Positions 9,039-16,938 are shown, counted from the stretch's first letter. The stretch: DNA of 64,000 nucleotides from Pseudomonas sp. GD04091 (GCF_029836165.1 NZ_JAOEBG010000007.1:1-64000); one strand, 5' to 3'. The notes: generated from the sequence alone by a model not told the origin. Program-made: numbers and translations.

Positions 9039-9057
9039 TGGTTGCATATTAAAACCA
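9039..9057. promoter_or_regulatory. Candidate HxlR operator, site 1
   Basis: A 19-bp dyad, TGGTTGCATATTAAAACCA, lying 23 bp upstream of the regulator ATG. Its ends (TGGTT and AACCA) are identical to those of site 2. It sits where it could block the regulator's own promoter. Confidence 0.5.
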
Positions 9058-9080
9058 CATTTGCTAGAAAGCCAATCGTG

Positions 9081-9099
9081 TGGTTTCAAATAGAAACCA
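9081..9099. promoter_or_regulatory. Candidate HxlR operator, site 2
   Basis: A perfect inverted repeat, TGGTTTCAAATAGAAACCA, ending 20 bp before the MFS start codon. It lies 42 bp from site 1 centre to centre, that is four helical turns, so two regulator dimers would sit on the same DNA face. Confidence 0.55.
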
Positions 9100-9118
9100 G
9101 AATTGCCGAGGATCTGCC

Positions 9119-10330
9119 ATGCCGTCCCTCTCTCGTGGACTGACCCTGTTGCTGGCCGCCGCCTGTGCCCTGGCCGTGGCCACGGTATATCTGGTCCAGC
9201 CGTTGCTGGAGTCTATGGCCGCAAGCCTGGGCGCGACGAGCGCGCAGGCGGGCCTGGTGGTCGGCGTGACCCAGGCCGGATATGCCCTGGGGCTGCTGCT
9301 GATCGTGCCACTGGGGGACCTGGTTGACCGCAGGCGGTTGATCCTTGGCCAATTGCTGATTGGCGCCGGCGCCTTGCTGGCCGTGGCGCTTTCCATGGGC
9401 TGGGCGATGTTGCTGGTGGCCATGGCCATGGTCGGGCTGGCCGCGGTGGTGGTGCAGGTGATGGTGGCGCATGCCGCCACGCTGGCCACGCCCGCCCAGC
9501 AGGGACAGGTGGTGGGCACGGTCACCAGCGGCGTGGTGCTGGGGATTTTGCTGGCACGGCTGGTGTCAGGTGTGGTGGCCGACCGTTTTGGCTGGCATGG
9601 GGTGTATTTCGGCGCGGCGGGCATGGCGCTGCTGATGGCGGGGTTGCTCGGCTGCAAGCTGCCTCCTGGCAGGCCGCAGCGGGAGCGGCACAGCTACCGT
9701 TCATTGTTGGGATCGGTGGCGCGCCTCTATCGGCATGATCGCTTGCTGCGCCAGCGCGGGGTGTTCGCGTTGCTGATCTTCGCCGCGTTCAGTGTGTTGT
9801 GGAGTGCGATGGTGCTGCCCCTGAGTGCCGCGCCGCTGGCCCTCGATCACACGCAGATCGGCCTGTTCGGTCTGGCCGGTGTGGCCGGCGCGCTGGCGGC
9901 GTCACGGGCCGGTCGCCTGGTCGACCGGGGACAGGGGCGGGCCGTGACCGGCTGGGGGTTGGGCGTGTTGACGCTGTCCTGGTTGCCGAGCGCATACCTT
10001 GAGCAGTCGTTGCTGGCGCTGCTGCTCGGCGTGCTGCTGCTCGACCTCGCCGTGCAGGCGGTGCATGTGACCAATCAGAGCCTGCTGCTGGCGGGGCGCG
10101 GGGAAATGGCGAGCCGGCTGATCGGCGCCTACATGTGTTGTTATTCGGTGGGCAGTGGTCTGGGCGCGATGGCGGCGACCTGGGTCTATGCGCAGTGGGG
10201 GTGGAGCGCGGTGTGCGTGCTGGGGGCGGGTATCAGTGCGCTTGCCTGGGGCTACTGGGGTTGTCTGTGGCTGCAAGAGCGCAAGCCCGTTCCGGCCGGA
10301 GCGGGCTTGCCTGGGGATCAGAACTTGTAG
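9119..10330 (+). CDS. MFS transporter (DHA1-type drug/metabolite exporter)
   Basis: A 403-residue protein with twelve predicted membrane segments and the MFS loop motif GDLVDRRRLI between helices 2 and 3, as in YgaY-like drug:H+ antiporters. The ATG at 9119 begins MPSLSRGL; the upstream in-frame ATG at 9080 lies within the operator. The last 17 or so codons run through a REP-like palindrome (10281-10310), so the C-terminal tail is REP-encoded, and the stop overlaps the convergent oprG gene by 13 nt. The substrate is unknown; the divergent HxlR regulator suggests an inducible efflux role. Confidence 0.85.
   Translation: MPSLSRGLTLLLAAACALAVATVYLVQPLLESMAASLGATSAQAGLVVGVTQAGYALGLLLIVPLGDLVDRRRLILGQLLIGAGALLAVALSMGWAMLLVAMAMVGLAAVVVQVMVAHAATLATPAQQGQVVGTVTSGVVLGILLARLVSGVVADRFGWHGVYFGAAGMALLMAGLLGCKLPPGRPQRERHSYRSLLGSVARLYRHDRLLRQRGVFALLIFAAFSVLWSAMVLPLSAAPLALDHTQIGLFGLAGVAGALAASRAGRLVDRGQGRAVTGWGLGVLTLSWLPSAYLEQSLLALLLGVLLLDLAVQAVHVTNQSLLLAGRGEMASRLIGAYMCCYSVGSGLGAMAATWVYAQWGWSAVCVLGAGISALAWGYWGCLWLQERKPVPAGAGLPGDQNL
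10281..10310. repeat. REP-like palindrome inside the 3' end of the MFS gene
   Basis: A 30-nt near-perfect palindrome (GCAAGCCCG arm, centre CCGGCCGG) that ends 8 nt past the oprG stop codon on the other strand. It could slow or end oprG transcription, although no T-run follows. Confidence 0.65.
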
Positions 10331-11001
10331 CCGATACCGACCATGTAGACCCACGGATCGACGTCGACGTCGACCTTGGTCTTGCCGACGCCCAGGGCGC
10401 TCGGGCCATCGATGGTGGCCTTGGTGTCGATGTCGACGTACCAGACCGCGGCGTTGAACAGCAGGTTGTCGGTGATCATGTAGTCCATGCCCAGTTGGCC
10501 GGCGATACCGATCGAATCCTGCAGCTTCATGTTGCTGAAGCCTTGCGCCTTGCGATTGCTGCTCAGGTCTTCATCGAAGAACAGGGTGTAGTTGATACCC
10601 ACGCCAGCGTACGGCTGGAACTTCGAGGACGGCTCCATCGGGTAGTACTGCAGCGACAGGGTCGGTGGCAGTTGCTTGATGTCGGCCAGCTTGCCATCCA
10701 GGCCTGGGCCGAGGCCCTTGACGCCTACGGTGTGCTTGAACGGCGTGGCCGCCAGCAGCTCCAGGCCGATGTGGTCGGTGAGCATGTAGGCGAAGGCCAG
10801 GCCCAGCTGGGTGTCGCTGTCCAGAGTCGCCTTGGTGCCCGAAGCCTTGGCGCCGTCGAGCTTGATGTCGCCGCTGTTCTCGTTCGGCGCGGTGGTGATG
10901 GCGCCGGAGCGGATGATGAAATCGCCTGCCTGGTGGGCGTGGGCAACAGGGGCTGCGAGCGCCAACGCGACGAGCGAGGCACTGAGCAAGGACTTGTTCA
11001 T
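10318..11001 (-). CDS. oprG: Outer-membrane protein OprG (OmpW family)
   Basis: A 227-residue protein with a signal peptide (MNKSLLSASL...PVAHA, cleavage after about residue 22), then an eight-stranded beta-barrel of the OmpW type ending in the C-terminal motif GIGYKF, whose terminal Phe marks it for outer-membrane assembly. OprG/OmpW forms a hydrophobic channel for small non-polar or amino-acid-like molecules. The promoter region holds an Anr/FNR-like box at 11067-11080, consistent with the known oxygen control of oprG in P. aeruginosa. Confidence 0.9.
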   Translation of the reverse strand: MNKSLLSASLVALALAAPVAHAHQAGDFIIRSGAITTAPNENSGDIKLDGAKASGTKATLDSDTQLGLAFAYMLTDHIGLELLAATPFKHTVGVKGLGPGLDGKLADIKQLPPTLSLQYYPMEPSSKFQPYAGVGINYTLFFDEDLSSNRKAQGFSNMKLQDSIGIAGQLGMDYMITDNLLFNAAVWYVDIDTKATIDGPSALGVGKTKVDVDVDPWVYMVGIGYKF

Positions 11002-11066
11002 GGAAGCTCCCAGAGGACGTGAGTAATCGAGTAGTCCAATGGTACGAAGCTGACTAAACAGAAAGT

Positions 11067-11080
11067 TTGACCCAGCTCAA
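11067..11080 (-). promoter_or_regulatory. Anr/FNR-like box upstream of oprG
   Basis: Read toward oprG, the site is TTGAGCTGGGTCAA, matching the FNR/Anr consensus TTGAT-N4-ATCAA at 8 of 10 defined bases with an exact 4-bp spacer. Its near end is 65 bp upstream of the oprG start codon, a suitable distance for activation. Confidence 0.6.
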
Positions 11081-11110
11081 CGAAGCCGTGTCCTCGGGCG
11101 CAAGCAGTTC

Positions 11111-11731
11111 TCACTTCAGCTCATAGGCGTAGATTTTCTCGGCCTCCATCTGGTAGCCCGCGTCGGCCAGCTCGCTGCTGGAGGCCTTGACCCGCATCGT
11201 GCCCTCGATCCAGTAGGGCTGGTAGAGGTCCTCGATGCGCACGCCCATCTCGCTGAAGATGTGCACGATCTGGTTCGACGGTGGTGGCGGCACATGGATG
11301 CAGGCGCCGTAGTAGGGCACCAGGAGGAACTCGGTGGTACGCCCCTCGTCGCTGACTTCCAGGGGCACGATGTAGCCGGGGATCTTCACCACCTGGCCGT
11401 CCAGGGCCTTGACCACCGGGGCGTTGGGCGCTTGCTGGCGGGCGGCGGGCGCGGCTTCGGCGGCCAGCGCGTCGCCGATCTGCGACAGGTCGTGCAGCGG
11501 CATCAGTTGCGGCGGAATGATCGGCGCGCCCTCGGGAATCAGGGCGGGCCAATCCAGCTCGCGGGGCTCGGCTGCCCAGAGGGGCAGCGAAAGTGTCACC
11601 AGAATCGCGAGCAGGAGGTACTGAAGAACGGGTGTTGCCTGCTTCGCGGGTAAACCCGCTCCCACAGAAAGTGAGGCGTTCCCTGTGGGAGCGGGTTTAC
11701 CCGCGAAGCAGGCGGCGAAGGCTAGGGTCAT
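11111..11731 (-). CDS. DUF3299-domain periplasmic protein with a REP-encoded N-terminus
   Basis: A 206-residue protein. Residues 1-33 are mostly REP-derived sequence (FAGKPAPTG, GAGLPAKQ), followed by a hydrophobic stretch (VLQYLLLAILVTLSLPLWA) that looks like the true signal peptide, then a DUF3299 domain containing YIVPLEV, VPYYGACIHVPPPP and YWIEGTMRV. No start codon with a ribosome site lies between the REP pair and the signal peptide, so I keep the ATG at 11731. It is the last gene of the zinc-type ABC cluster, 9 bp after the permease stop. Its biochemical role is unknown; metal handling is inferred from context. Confidence 0.75.
   Translation of the reverse strand: MTLAFAACFAGKPAPTGNASLSVGAGLPAKQATPVLQYLLLAILVTLSLPLWAAEPRELDWPALIPEGAPIIPPQLMPLHDLSQIGDALAAEAAPAARQQAPNAPVVKALDGQVVKIPGYIVPLEVSDEGRTTEFLLVPYYGACIHVPPPPSNQIVHIFSEMGVRIEDLYQPYWIEGTMRVKASSSELADAGYQMEAEKIYAYELK
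11637..11713. repeat. REPIN inside the DUF3299 coding sequence
   Basis: Two complementary 31-nt arms (11637-11667 and 11683-11713) around a 15-nt loop, with the P. putida REP core. It lies between the annotated ATG and the signal-peptide core of the DUF3299 protein, in frame. Confidence 0.88.
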
Positions 11732-11740
11732 GTCTGTCTC

Positions 11741-13006
11741 TTAAAGATGAATCGACAAGCCATCGGCCAGCGACTGCCGATAGGCGCGCCAGGCTGGCAC
11801 GCTGCCCATCAGCAGCGCCGCGCCAAGGATGATGGCCAGCAGCGTCCATTCATGGGCGCTGGGCCAGGCCAGTGGCAGGTATAGCCCATAGTTGGCTTGC
11901 ACATAGCCTTGGGCCAGGGCGATGCCCGCGTACAGCAGGCCCAGCCCGGCGGCTATGCCGGCCACCGCCAGGGCGAGCGCCTCGAGCACCAGCAACCCGG
12001 CGATATGCCAGGGCCGGGCGCCCACCGAGCGCAGGATGGCCATCTCCCGGCGGCGTTCGTTGAGGCTGGTGAGGATCGCCGTGAGCATGCCGATCAGGCC
12101 GGTCAGCACGACGAACAGCGACACCACGAACAGCGCCTGCTCGGCGGTGCCCATCAGGCTCCACAGCTCCTGCAGGGCTACGCCGGGCAGGATCGCCAGC
12201 AGCGGCTCGGCGCGGTATTCGTTGATCTCGCGCTGCAGGCTGAAGGTGGCGATCTTGCTGTTGAGCCCGAGCATGAAGGCGGTGATGGCGGTGGGCTGCA
12301 GGTCCATGCTGCGCGCCTGTTCGGCACTGATGCGCCCGGCGCCGCGGGCTGGCACGCCGTTGTGCCAGTCGATGTGGATCGCCTCCATCCCCCCCAGGCT
12401 GATGTGCAGGGTGCGGTCCACCGGGGTGCCGGTGCGCGCGAGCACGCCGACCACGGTGAATGGCTTGTCGTCGTGCTTGACCAGGCTGATGGCGGCGACA
12501 CCGTGCGCCAGCACCAGCTTGTCGCCGAGCTTGTAGTGCAGCGCCTCGGCGACTTCGGCGCCGAGCACCACCTCGAACGGGTCGTCGGCGAACGCTCGGC
12601 CCTGGCTGAGTTCCAGGTGCTGGCGGCGGCCGAACTGGTAGTGGTCGAAGTAGCCGGTGGTGGTGCCCATCACCCGGTAGCCGCGGTGCGAGTCGCCCAG
12701 CGAGATGGGGATCGCCCACTTCACCCGGGGATCCTTGGCGTAGTGTTCGTAGCTGTCCCAGCGAATGTTGTTGGTGGCGTTGCCGATGCGGAACACCGAG
12801 TACAGCAGCAGGTTCACCGACCCCGAGCGCGCGCCGACGATCAGGTCGGTGCCGCTGATGGTGCTGGCGAAGCTGGCGCGGGCTTCGGTACGTACCCGCT
12901 CGACGGCCAGCAGCAGGCACACCGACAGGGCGATGGCGAATGCGGTCAGCAATGCGGTGAAGCGGCGATTGGCCAGGCTGGCCAGGGCAAGGCGGAGCAG
13001 GTACAT
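11741..13006 (-). CDS. ABC transporter permease, FtsX/MacB-type
   Basis: A 421-residue membrane protein with an N-terminal transmembrane helix, a large periplasmic domain (about residues 45-270) and three C-terminal helices, the FtsX/MacB layout; segments such as RRREMAILRSVGAR are diagnostic. The ATG overlaps the ATPase stop by 1 nt (ATGA). Within this cluster it would be the membrane component of a Zrg-like zinc-acquisition system rather than a lipoprotein or drug exporter; that assignment rests on the neighbouring His-rich DUF2796 protein. Confidence 0.83.
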   Translation of the reverse strand: MYLLRLALASLANRRFTALLTAFAIALSVCLLLAVERVRTEARASFASTISGTDLIVGARSGSVNLLLYSVFRIGNATNNIRWDSYEHYAKDPRVKWAIPISLGDSHRGYRVMGTTTGYFDHYQFGRRQHLELSQGRAFADDPFEVVLGAEVAEALHYKLGDKLVLAHGVAAISLVKHDDKPFTVVGVLARTGTPVDRTLHISLGGMEAIHIDWHNGVPARGAGRISAEQARSMDLQPTAITAFMLGLNSKIATFSLQREINEYRAEPLLAILPGVALQELWSLMGTAEQALFVVSLFVVLTGLIGMLTAILTSLNERRREMAILRSVGARPWHIAGLLVLEALALAVAGIAAGLGLLYAGIALAQGYVQANYGLYLPLAWPSAHEWTLLAIILGAALLMGSVPAWRAYRQSLADGLSIHL

Positions 13007-13716
13007 CAGGCCTCCCGGGGCTTGGCGGCGCGATTGAGCTCGGCCAGGGACAGGTGACGGTCGAACAGCGGCGCCAGGCTCTGGTCATGGCTGACGAACA
13101 GCAGGCTGGAGCCTGCCGCGCGGCATTCGTCGAACAGCAGGCGGATGAAGGCCTCGCGGGTGTCGGCATCGAGCGCCGAGGTGGGTTCGTCGGCGATCAC
13201 CAGCTCGGGCTGGCCGATCAGCGCCCTGGCTGCGGCGACTCGCTGTTGCTGACCGATCGACAGGCTGTCGGCGCGGCGCGCGAGCAGAGCGGGATCGTCG
13301 AGGCCCAGGTGCGCGAGCAGTTGAGCGGCGGCCTGGTCGATGCTGCCGTGGCGCTCGGCGGCGCGGGTGGCGCGGCTTTTCGAGAAACGGCAAGGCAGTT
13401 CGACGTTTTCCCGCACCGAGAGAAACGGCAGCAGGTTGAACTGCTGGAAAATGTAGCCGGTGTGATCGACCCGGAAGCGGTCGCGGGCGCCCTGGCCCAA
13501 CGCCGCCAGGTCCTGGCCGAGCAGACGGATGCTGCCTTGGCCTGGGCGGTTGACCCCGCCCAGCAGACCCAGCAGGGTGGTCTTGCCACTGCCACTGGGG
13601 CCCTTGAGGAACAGCGCCTCGCCGGGCTCCAGGTGAAATGCCGGGATTTCCAGCAGCGGCGCCTGGCCGGGCCAGGCGAACACCAGGTCATGCAGTTCGA
13701 TCAGCGGCTGGCTCAT
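13006..13716 (-). CDS. ABC transporter ATP-binding protein (LolD/MacB-like)
   Basis: A 236-residue ATPase with Walker A GPSGSGKT (residues 39-46), signature LSIGQQQRVAAARAL and Walker B LVIADEPTSALD, of the type that pairs with FtsX-like permeases. It overlaps the permease start by 1 nt and directly abuts the DUF2796 gene (stop at 13717), so the four genes 14292 to 11111 form one operon. It powers the associated permease, probably for zinc-related transport. Confidence 0.87.
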   Translation of the reverse strand: MSQPLIELHDLVFAWPGQAPLLEIPAFHLEPGEALFLKGPSGSGKTTLLGLLGGVNRPGQGSIRLLGQDLAALGQGARDRFRVDHTGYIFQQFNLLPFLSVRENVELPCRFSKSRATRAAERHGSIDQAAAQLLAHLGLDDPALLARRADSLSIGQQQRVAAARALIGQPELVIADEPTSALDADTREAFIRLLFDECRAAGSSLLFVSHDQSLAPLFDRHLSLAELNRAAKPREA

Positions 13717-14292
13717 TCAGAACGCGACCACGGCCTTGGCGGGGGTGGCTTCCACGCCTTTCTGGCCGTTGGGGCCGATCAGTTGCACATTGATCTTCTG
13801 GGTCTGCGCGAAGGTCTTGAACAGCGGGCCGAGATCGATCTGGGTGAGCTTGGCCGGGGTGGCGCAGGTCAGCTGGTAGTGAGCGTTGACGTCGGCATGC
13901 TGGTGACCGTGCTCATGGGCGTCACCCTCGTCGTCGGCATGGGCGGCGTCGCCGAACAGCGGGCTTTCCAGCGCTTGCGCGTCTTCCTTGCAGCCGGCGG
14001 CCGGGGAGACGCCGAACAGTTTCAGAGGCTGTTCGAGTTGCTGGCGCGCGGCGGCGACCTTGGCCTTGTCGGCATCGGTGCTGGCGGCGTGCTCGAAGCC
14101 GACCAGGTTCATGGCCGGGCTGTCCAGTTCCAGTTCGAGGGTGTTGCCGTCGAGCACCGCGTTGAGCTTGGCCACGCCATGCTCGTGGGCGCCCAGGGTG
14201 CCATGGGCGTGATCATGATCATGGTCGCCGTGGGCGTGGGCCACGGCCAGGGGAAGCAGGGCGAAGGGCAGGGCGAGCAACAGACGACGCAT
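13717..14292 (-). CDS. DUF2796 His-rich periplasmic protein (ZrgA-like)
   Basis: A 191-residue exported protein: signal peptide (MRRLLLALPF...AVAHA), then a histidine/aspartate cluster HGDHDHDHAHG and a second His-rich run DDEGDAHEHGHQHADVNAH, flanking a DUF2796 domain. These are typical of a periplasmic zinc chaperone, as in the Vibrio Zrg system. The ATG at 14292 has GGAG 7 nt upstream, better than the in-frame ATG at 14304. It is the first gene of an operon with an ABC ATPase, a permease and a DUF3299 protein. Zinc is the likely cargo from the His content; the exact metal is inferred. Confidence 0.8.
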   Translation of the reverse strand: MRRLLLALPFALLPLAVAHAHGDHDHDHAHGTLGAHEHGVAKLNAVLDGNTLELELDSPAMNLVGFEHAASTDADKAKVAAARQQLEQPLKLFGVSPAAGCKEDAQALESPLFGDAAHADDEGDAHEHGHQHADVNAHYQLTCATPAKLTQIDLGPLFKTFAQTQKINVQLIGPNGQKGVEATPAKAVVAF

Positions 14293-14326
14293 GGACGGCT
14301 CCATAGGCGGCTTGAGATGAATTTGT

Positions 14327-14336
14327 GATGTTATAA
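14327..14336. promoter_or_regulatory. TGTTATAACA palindrome, possible Zur half-site
   Basis: A perfect 10-bp palindrome 35 bp upstream of the DUF2796 start. Gammaproteobacterial Zur boxes contain the same TGTTATA and TATAACA halves but with a base between them; here the halves overlap, so it is a compressed or partial match. It may also serve as a -10-like element. Confidence 0.35.
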
Positions 14337-14426
14337 CAACTTGTCTTTGCCCCGCCAGCCTGCCTGGCACAGGTTTCATGTTCGTGGGAGCATGGCGGCA
14401 TCGTGCCCGAATACAAGGAACCTATC

Positions 14427-14771
14427 GTGAGAATTCGTGGACAGATCGGCGAGTGGCCGGTGGATTTGACCCTCGAGCTGGCGCCGGAAGAGTGGGCGCA
14501 GTTGGGGCGCCGCCTGGAGACGCCAGTGCCTGCCGAGGTCGTGTCGGCCAGCAACAGCCCGGCGCCACGCCAGGATGACGGGCAGTGGGCCGCGGCGCGC
14601 GAGGTGCTGCGCCAGGCGGGGCAGATCAGCGGGCCGGAGTTGCTGGAACGTCTGGAAGGGCTGGCCGGCAGCGTGGCGGCGGGCAAGCGGCTGCTGGTGC
14701 GGTTGCGCCACAGCAGTGAGGTGAAGGTGGAGAGCGGCGTGGATGCGCCGGTGTATCGCTGGGTGGGATGA
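14427..14771 (+). CDS. Conserved hypothetical cytoplasmic protein
   Basis: A small acidic protein of 114 residues from the GTG at 14427, which has AAGGA 7 nt upstream; a GTG at 14403 would add eight residues (MPEYKEPI) but has a poorer ribosome site. No domain is recognisable. The sequence shows a VDLTLELAPEEWAQL segment, a Ser/Pro-rich linker and an amphipathic helix region, with no signal peptide or membrane helix. It is divergent from the zinc cluster and convergent with cnoX. Confidence 0.6.
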   Translation: MRIRGQIGEWPVDLTLELAPEEWAQLGRRLETPVPAEVVSASNSPAPRQDDGQWAAAREVLRQAGQISGPELLERLEGLAGSVAAGKRLLVRLRHSSEVKVESGVDAPVYRWVG

Positions 14772-14784
14772 GTTGCCCGTTCCG

Positions 14785-14818
14785 GCCTCTTCGCGGGTAA
14801 GCCCGCTGCCACAGGGCT
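14785..14818. repeat. Single REP element
   Basis: One copy of the 35-bp P. putida REP unit (CCGGCCTCTTCGCGGGTAAG start, GCCACAGG end) between a hypothetical gene and convergent cnoX. Confidence 0.75.
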
Positions 14819-14858
14819 TGCATTGCAATACCTGGGATCGGGCCACCCGCGAATGGCG

Positions 14859-15746
14859 TCAGAACATCGCGGCGGACAGTTTGCGGCGATACACGCTCAC
14901 CAGCGGATGCTCGTTGCCCAGCAGTTCGAACACCTGCAGCAGGGCTTTCTGCGGCAAGCCGTTCTCGTAGCCGCGGTTGCGCTGGAACAGCTTCAGCAGG
15001 CCCTCCAGCGCGGCTTCGTACTGCTGGCGCGCCAACTGCTGGATGCTCAACTGATAGGCCGCTTCGTCATCCTGTGGATTCTGCGCCAGGCGGCTTTTCA
15101 GCTCGGCGGCTTCCGGCAGGCTGGCGGCCTGGCGCAGGAAGGTCAGCTGGGCCTTGGCGCCCGCCAGGGCGGCCTTGTGTTCATCGGTCTTGACCGCGTC
15201 GAGCACCACCTGGGCCTCACCCAGTTCGCCGCGTTCGGCCAGGCAACGGGCGTAGAGGATCAGCGCCTCGGCGTTGCTGTTGTCTTCCCCGAGCAGCACC
15301 TGCAGCAGGACCTCGGCTTCGCTGAAGCGGCTTTCGGCGAACAGTGCCTTGGCTTGCTCCAACGGCGCGGCGGCGGGCGGTGCGGGCATCTGCACATGAG
15401 GTTCAAGCATGGCGCGGATGGCCGACTCGGGTTGGGCGCCGGCAAAGCCGTCGACCGGCTGACCGTCCTTGAACAGCACCACGGTCGGCAGGCTGCGGAT
15501 GCCGAACTGGGCGACCACCTGCTGTTCGACGTCGCAGTTGATCTTGGCCAGCAGCAGCTCGCCCTGATAGCCCTCGGCGATCTTCGCCAGCAGCGGCATC
15601 AGCGCCTTGCACGGCGCGCACCATTCGGCCCAGAAGTCGACCAGTACCGGCTTGTGGAAGGAGTTCTCGATGACCAGTTGCTGGAAGTTGGCATCGGTGG
15701 CATCGAAGATGTAGGGCAGGCTTGTGTTGACAGGAGCTTGGCTCAT
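14859..15746 (-). CDS. cnoX: Thioredoxin-domain co-chaperone CnoX (YbbN)
   Basis: A 295-residue protein with an N-terminal thioredoxin fold and a C-terminal TPR-like region (about 125-295). The active site is WCAPCK (Cys43, Cys46), so unlike E. coli CnoX, whose CXXC is lost (SQHC), this protein should be redox active. CnoX holds unfolding proteins during oxidative stress and hands them to GroEL. The cis-proline loop RSLPTVVLF is present. It stands alone between a hypothetical gene and a methyltransferase. Confidence 0.87.
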   Translation of the reverse strand: MSQAPVNTSLPYIFDATDANFQQLVIENSFHKPVLVDFWAEWCAPCKALMPLLAKIAEGYQGELLLAKINCDVEQQVVAQFGIRSLPTVVLFKDGQPVDGFAGAQPESAIRAMLEPHVQMPAPPAAAPLEQAKALFAESRFSEAEVLLQVLLGEDNSNAEALILYARCLAERGELGEAQVVLDAVKTDEHKAALAGAKAQLTFLRQAASLPEAAELKSRLAQNPQDDEAAYQLSIQQLARQQYEAALEGLLKLFQRNRGYENGLPQKALLQVFELLGNEHPLVSVYRRKLSAAMF

Positions 15747-15777
15747 CGTGACTCTCGCAAATCCGTGAATGCCTCCA

Positions 15778-16437
15778 CTATAAGGGCTCCCGGCTGGCGT
15801 GGTACAGGCTGACCCGGCGGAATTCGTGTGGCTCGGCCAGGTCCGGCAGGGTCAGCGCCTCGAGCACGCCGAGAGGGCGGTACAACGGGTGGCTGAAGTC
15901 GCGCACCCGCGAATCGGCCACCAGGGCCTGGCGAGCACGACTGAGGAACTGGTCGAGCAGTGGCAGGTTGGCGCGGTCGTACAGCACGTCGGCGACCAGG
16001 ATCAGGTCGAAGCGGTCGGCCTCGGCGAAGAAGTCGCTGCTGTAGTGCAGGTCCACGCCGTTCAGCGCGGCATTGGCGCGGCAGGCGTCCAGGGCCAGCG
16101 GGTCGAGATCGCAGGCCACCACCTCCAGCGCGCCGGCCCGGGCGGCGGCGATCCCGGCGATGCCGGAGCCGGCGCCGAAGTCCAGCACCCGCTTGCTGCG
16201 CACCCACTGCGGCTGTTCGGCCAGGTAGCGCGCCATGGCCAGGCCGCTGGCCCAGCAGAAGCTCCAGTAGGGCGGATCTTCAAGAATGCGCCGGGTCTCC
16301 TCGCTGGTGAATTCGCGGTCCATGTTCCGCTCGTCGATCAGCCAGAGCTTCAGGTCGCACCCGGGCAGTTCGCTGACCACCAGGCGTGCTTCGCCGATCA
16401 GGCCGCCGAGGGCCTGCTGCAAGGCATGTGGCACCAC
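15778..16437 (-). CDS. Class I SAM-dependent methyltransferase (PrmA/ETFB-KMT-like)
   Basis: A 219-residue methyltransferase. Motif I VLDFGAGSGIAGIAA binds S-adenosylmethionine and DLILVADVLYDR matches the post-motif of the METTL20/ETFB lysine methyltransferase group, so protein lysine methylation is the best guess. The GTG start lies immediately after the stop of the YbaY-like lipoprotein gene, hence co-transcription and coupled translation are likely. Confidence 0.75.
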   Translation of the reverse strand: MVPHALQQALGGLIGEARLVVSELPGCDLKLWLIDERNMDREFTSEETRRILEDPPYWSFCWASGLAMARYLAEQPQWVRSKRVLDFGAGSGIAGIAAARAGALEVVACDLDPLALDACRANAALNGVDLHYSSDFFAEADRFDLILVADVLYDRANLPLLDQFLSRARQALVADSRVRDFSHPLYRPLGVLEALTLPDLAEPHEFRRVSLYHASREPL

Positions 16438-16890
16438 TTATGGCGCCTTTTCGAAACGCAGCGGGCCGGTGGCCTGGGTTTGCGCCTGGACGATGCGCAC
16501 GGGAGGCAAGTGCATGATCAACTGGCCGGAGCGGCTGGCGCGGCCACGCAGCTCGACGCGCGCGCCTGCCGGAAACGCCTCGGGGTTGAAGCGCAGGCGG
16601 TAGGGCAGGGCCTGCCCGGTGCCGGTCAGGGTGCTGCTGGCCAGCAGCTGTTGCGGGCGGCCGCGCTCGTCGATGACCAGCAGGGCCAGCTCCACATCGG
16701 CGCCAGGTGGAATCTCCAGCAGAGAACCGCTCAGTTCGCGCTGGTAGGCGGGTAGCGGGCCCAAGGGTTCGGTCTTTTTCGCCACTTTGGCCGGCACGGG
16801 CGCGGGGGCTTGTTCGGGCTTTGGCCGGTCGCTGCCGCAGGCGGCAAGCAGGGCGGCGCAGCACAGCACGACGAGCGCTCGATGATGCAT
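16438..16890 (-). CDS. YbaY-family lipoprotein
   Basis: A 150-residue lipoprotein with a signal peptide ending in lipobox LLAAC (Cys18), then an Ala/Pro-rich linker and one YbaY domain ([23 protein letters not shown]...). The ATG at 16890 has AAGGA 10 nt upstream; that same motif rules out the GTG at 16905. Domain members are pilotin-like beta-sandwich proteins of the envelope; no specific partner is evident here. Confidence 0.78.
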   Translation of the reverse strand: MHHRALVVLCCAALLAACGSDRPKPEQAPAPVPAKVAKKTEPLGPLPAYQRELSGSLLEIPPGADVELALLVIDERGRPQQLLASSTLTGTGQALPYRLRFNPEAFPAGARVELRGRASRSGQLIMHLPPVRIVQAQTQATGPLRFEKAP

Positions 16891-16938
16891 GGAAGAGTCC
16901 TTCACGGGCAGATTTGCATGGATGGTAAACCCTTTGGC

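Noticed and set aside
8576..9058. Longer HxlR start at 9058
   Set aside because: It would add 14 residues unlike the family and run through candidate operator 1; the ATG at 9016 fits the family N-terminus.
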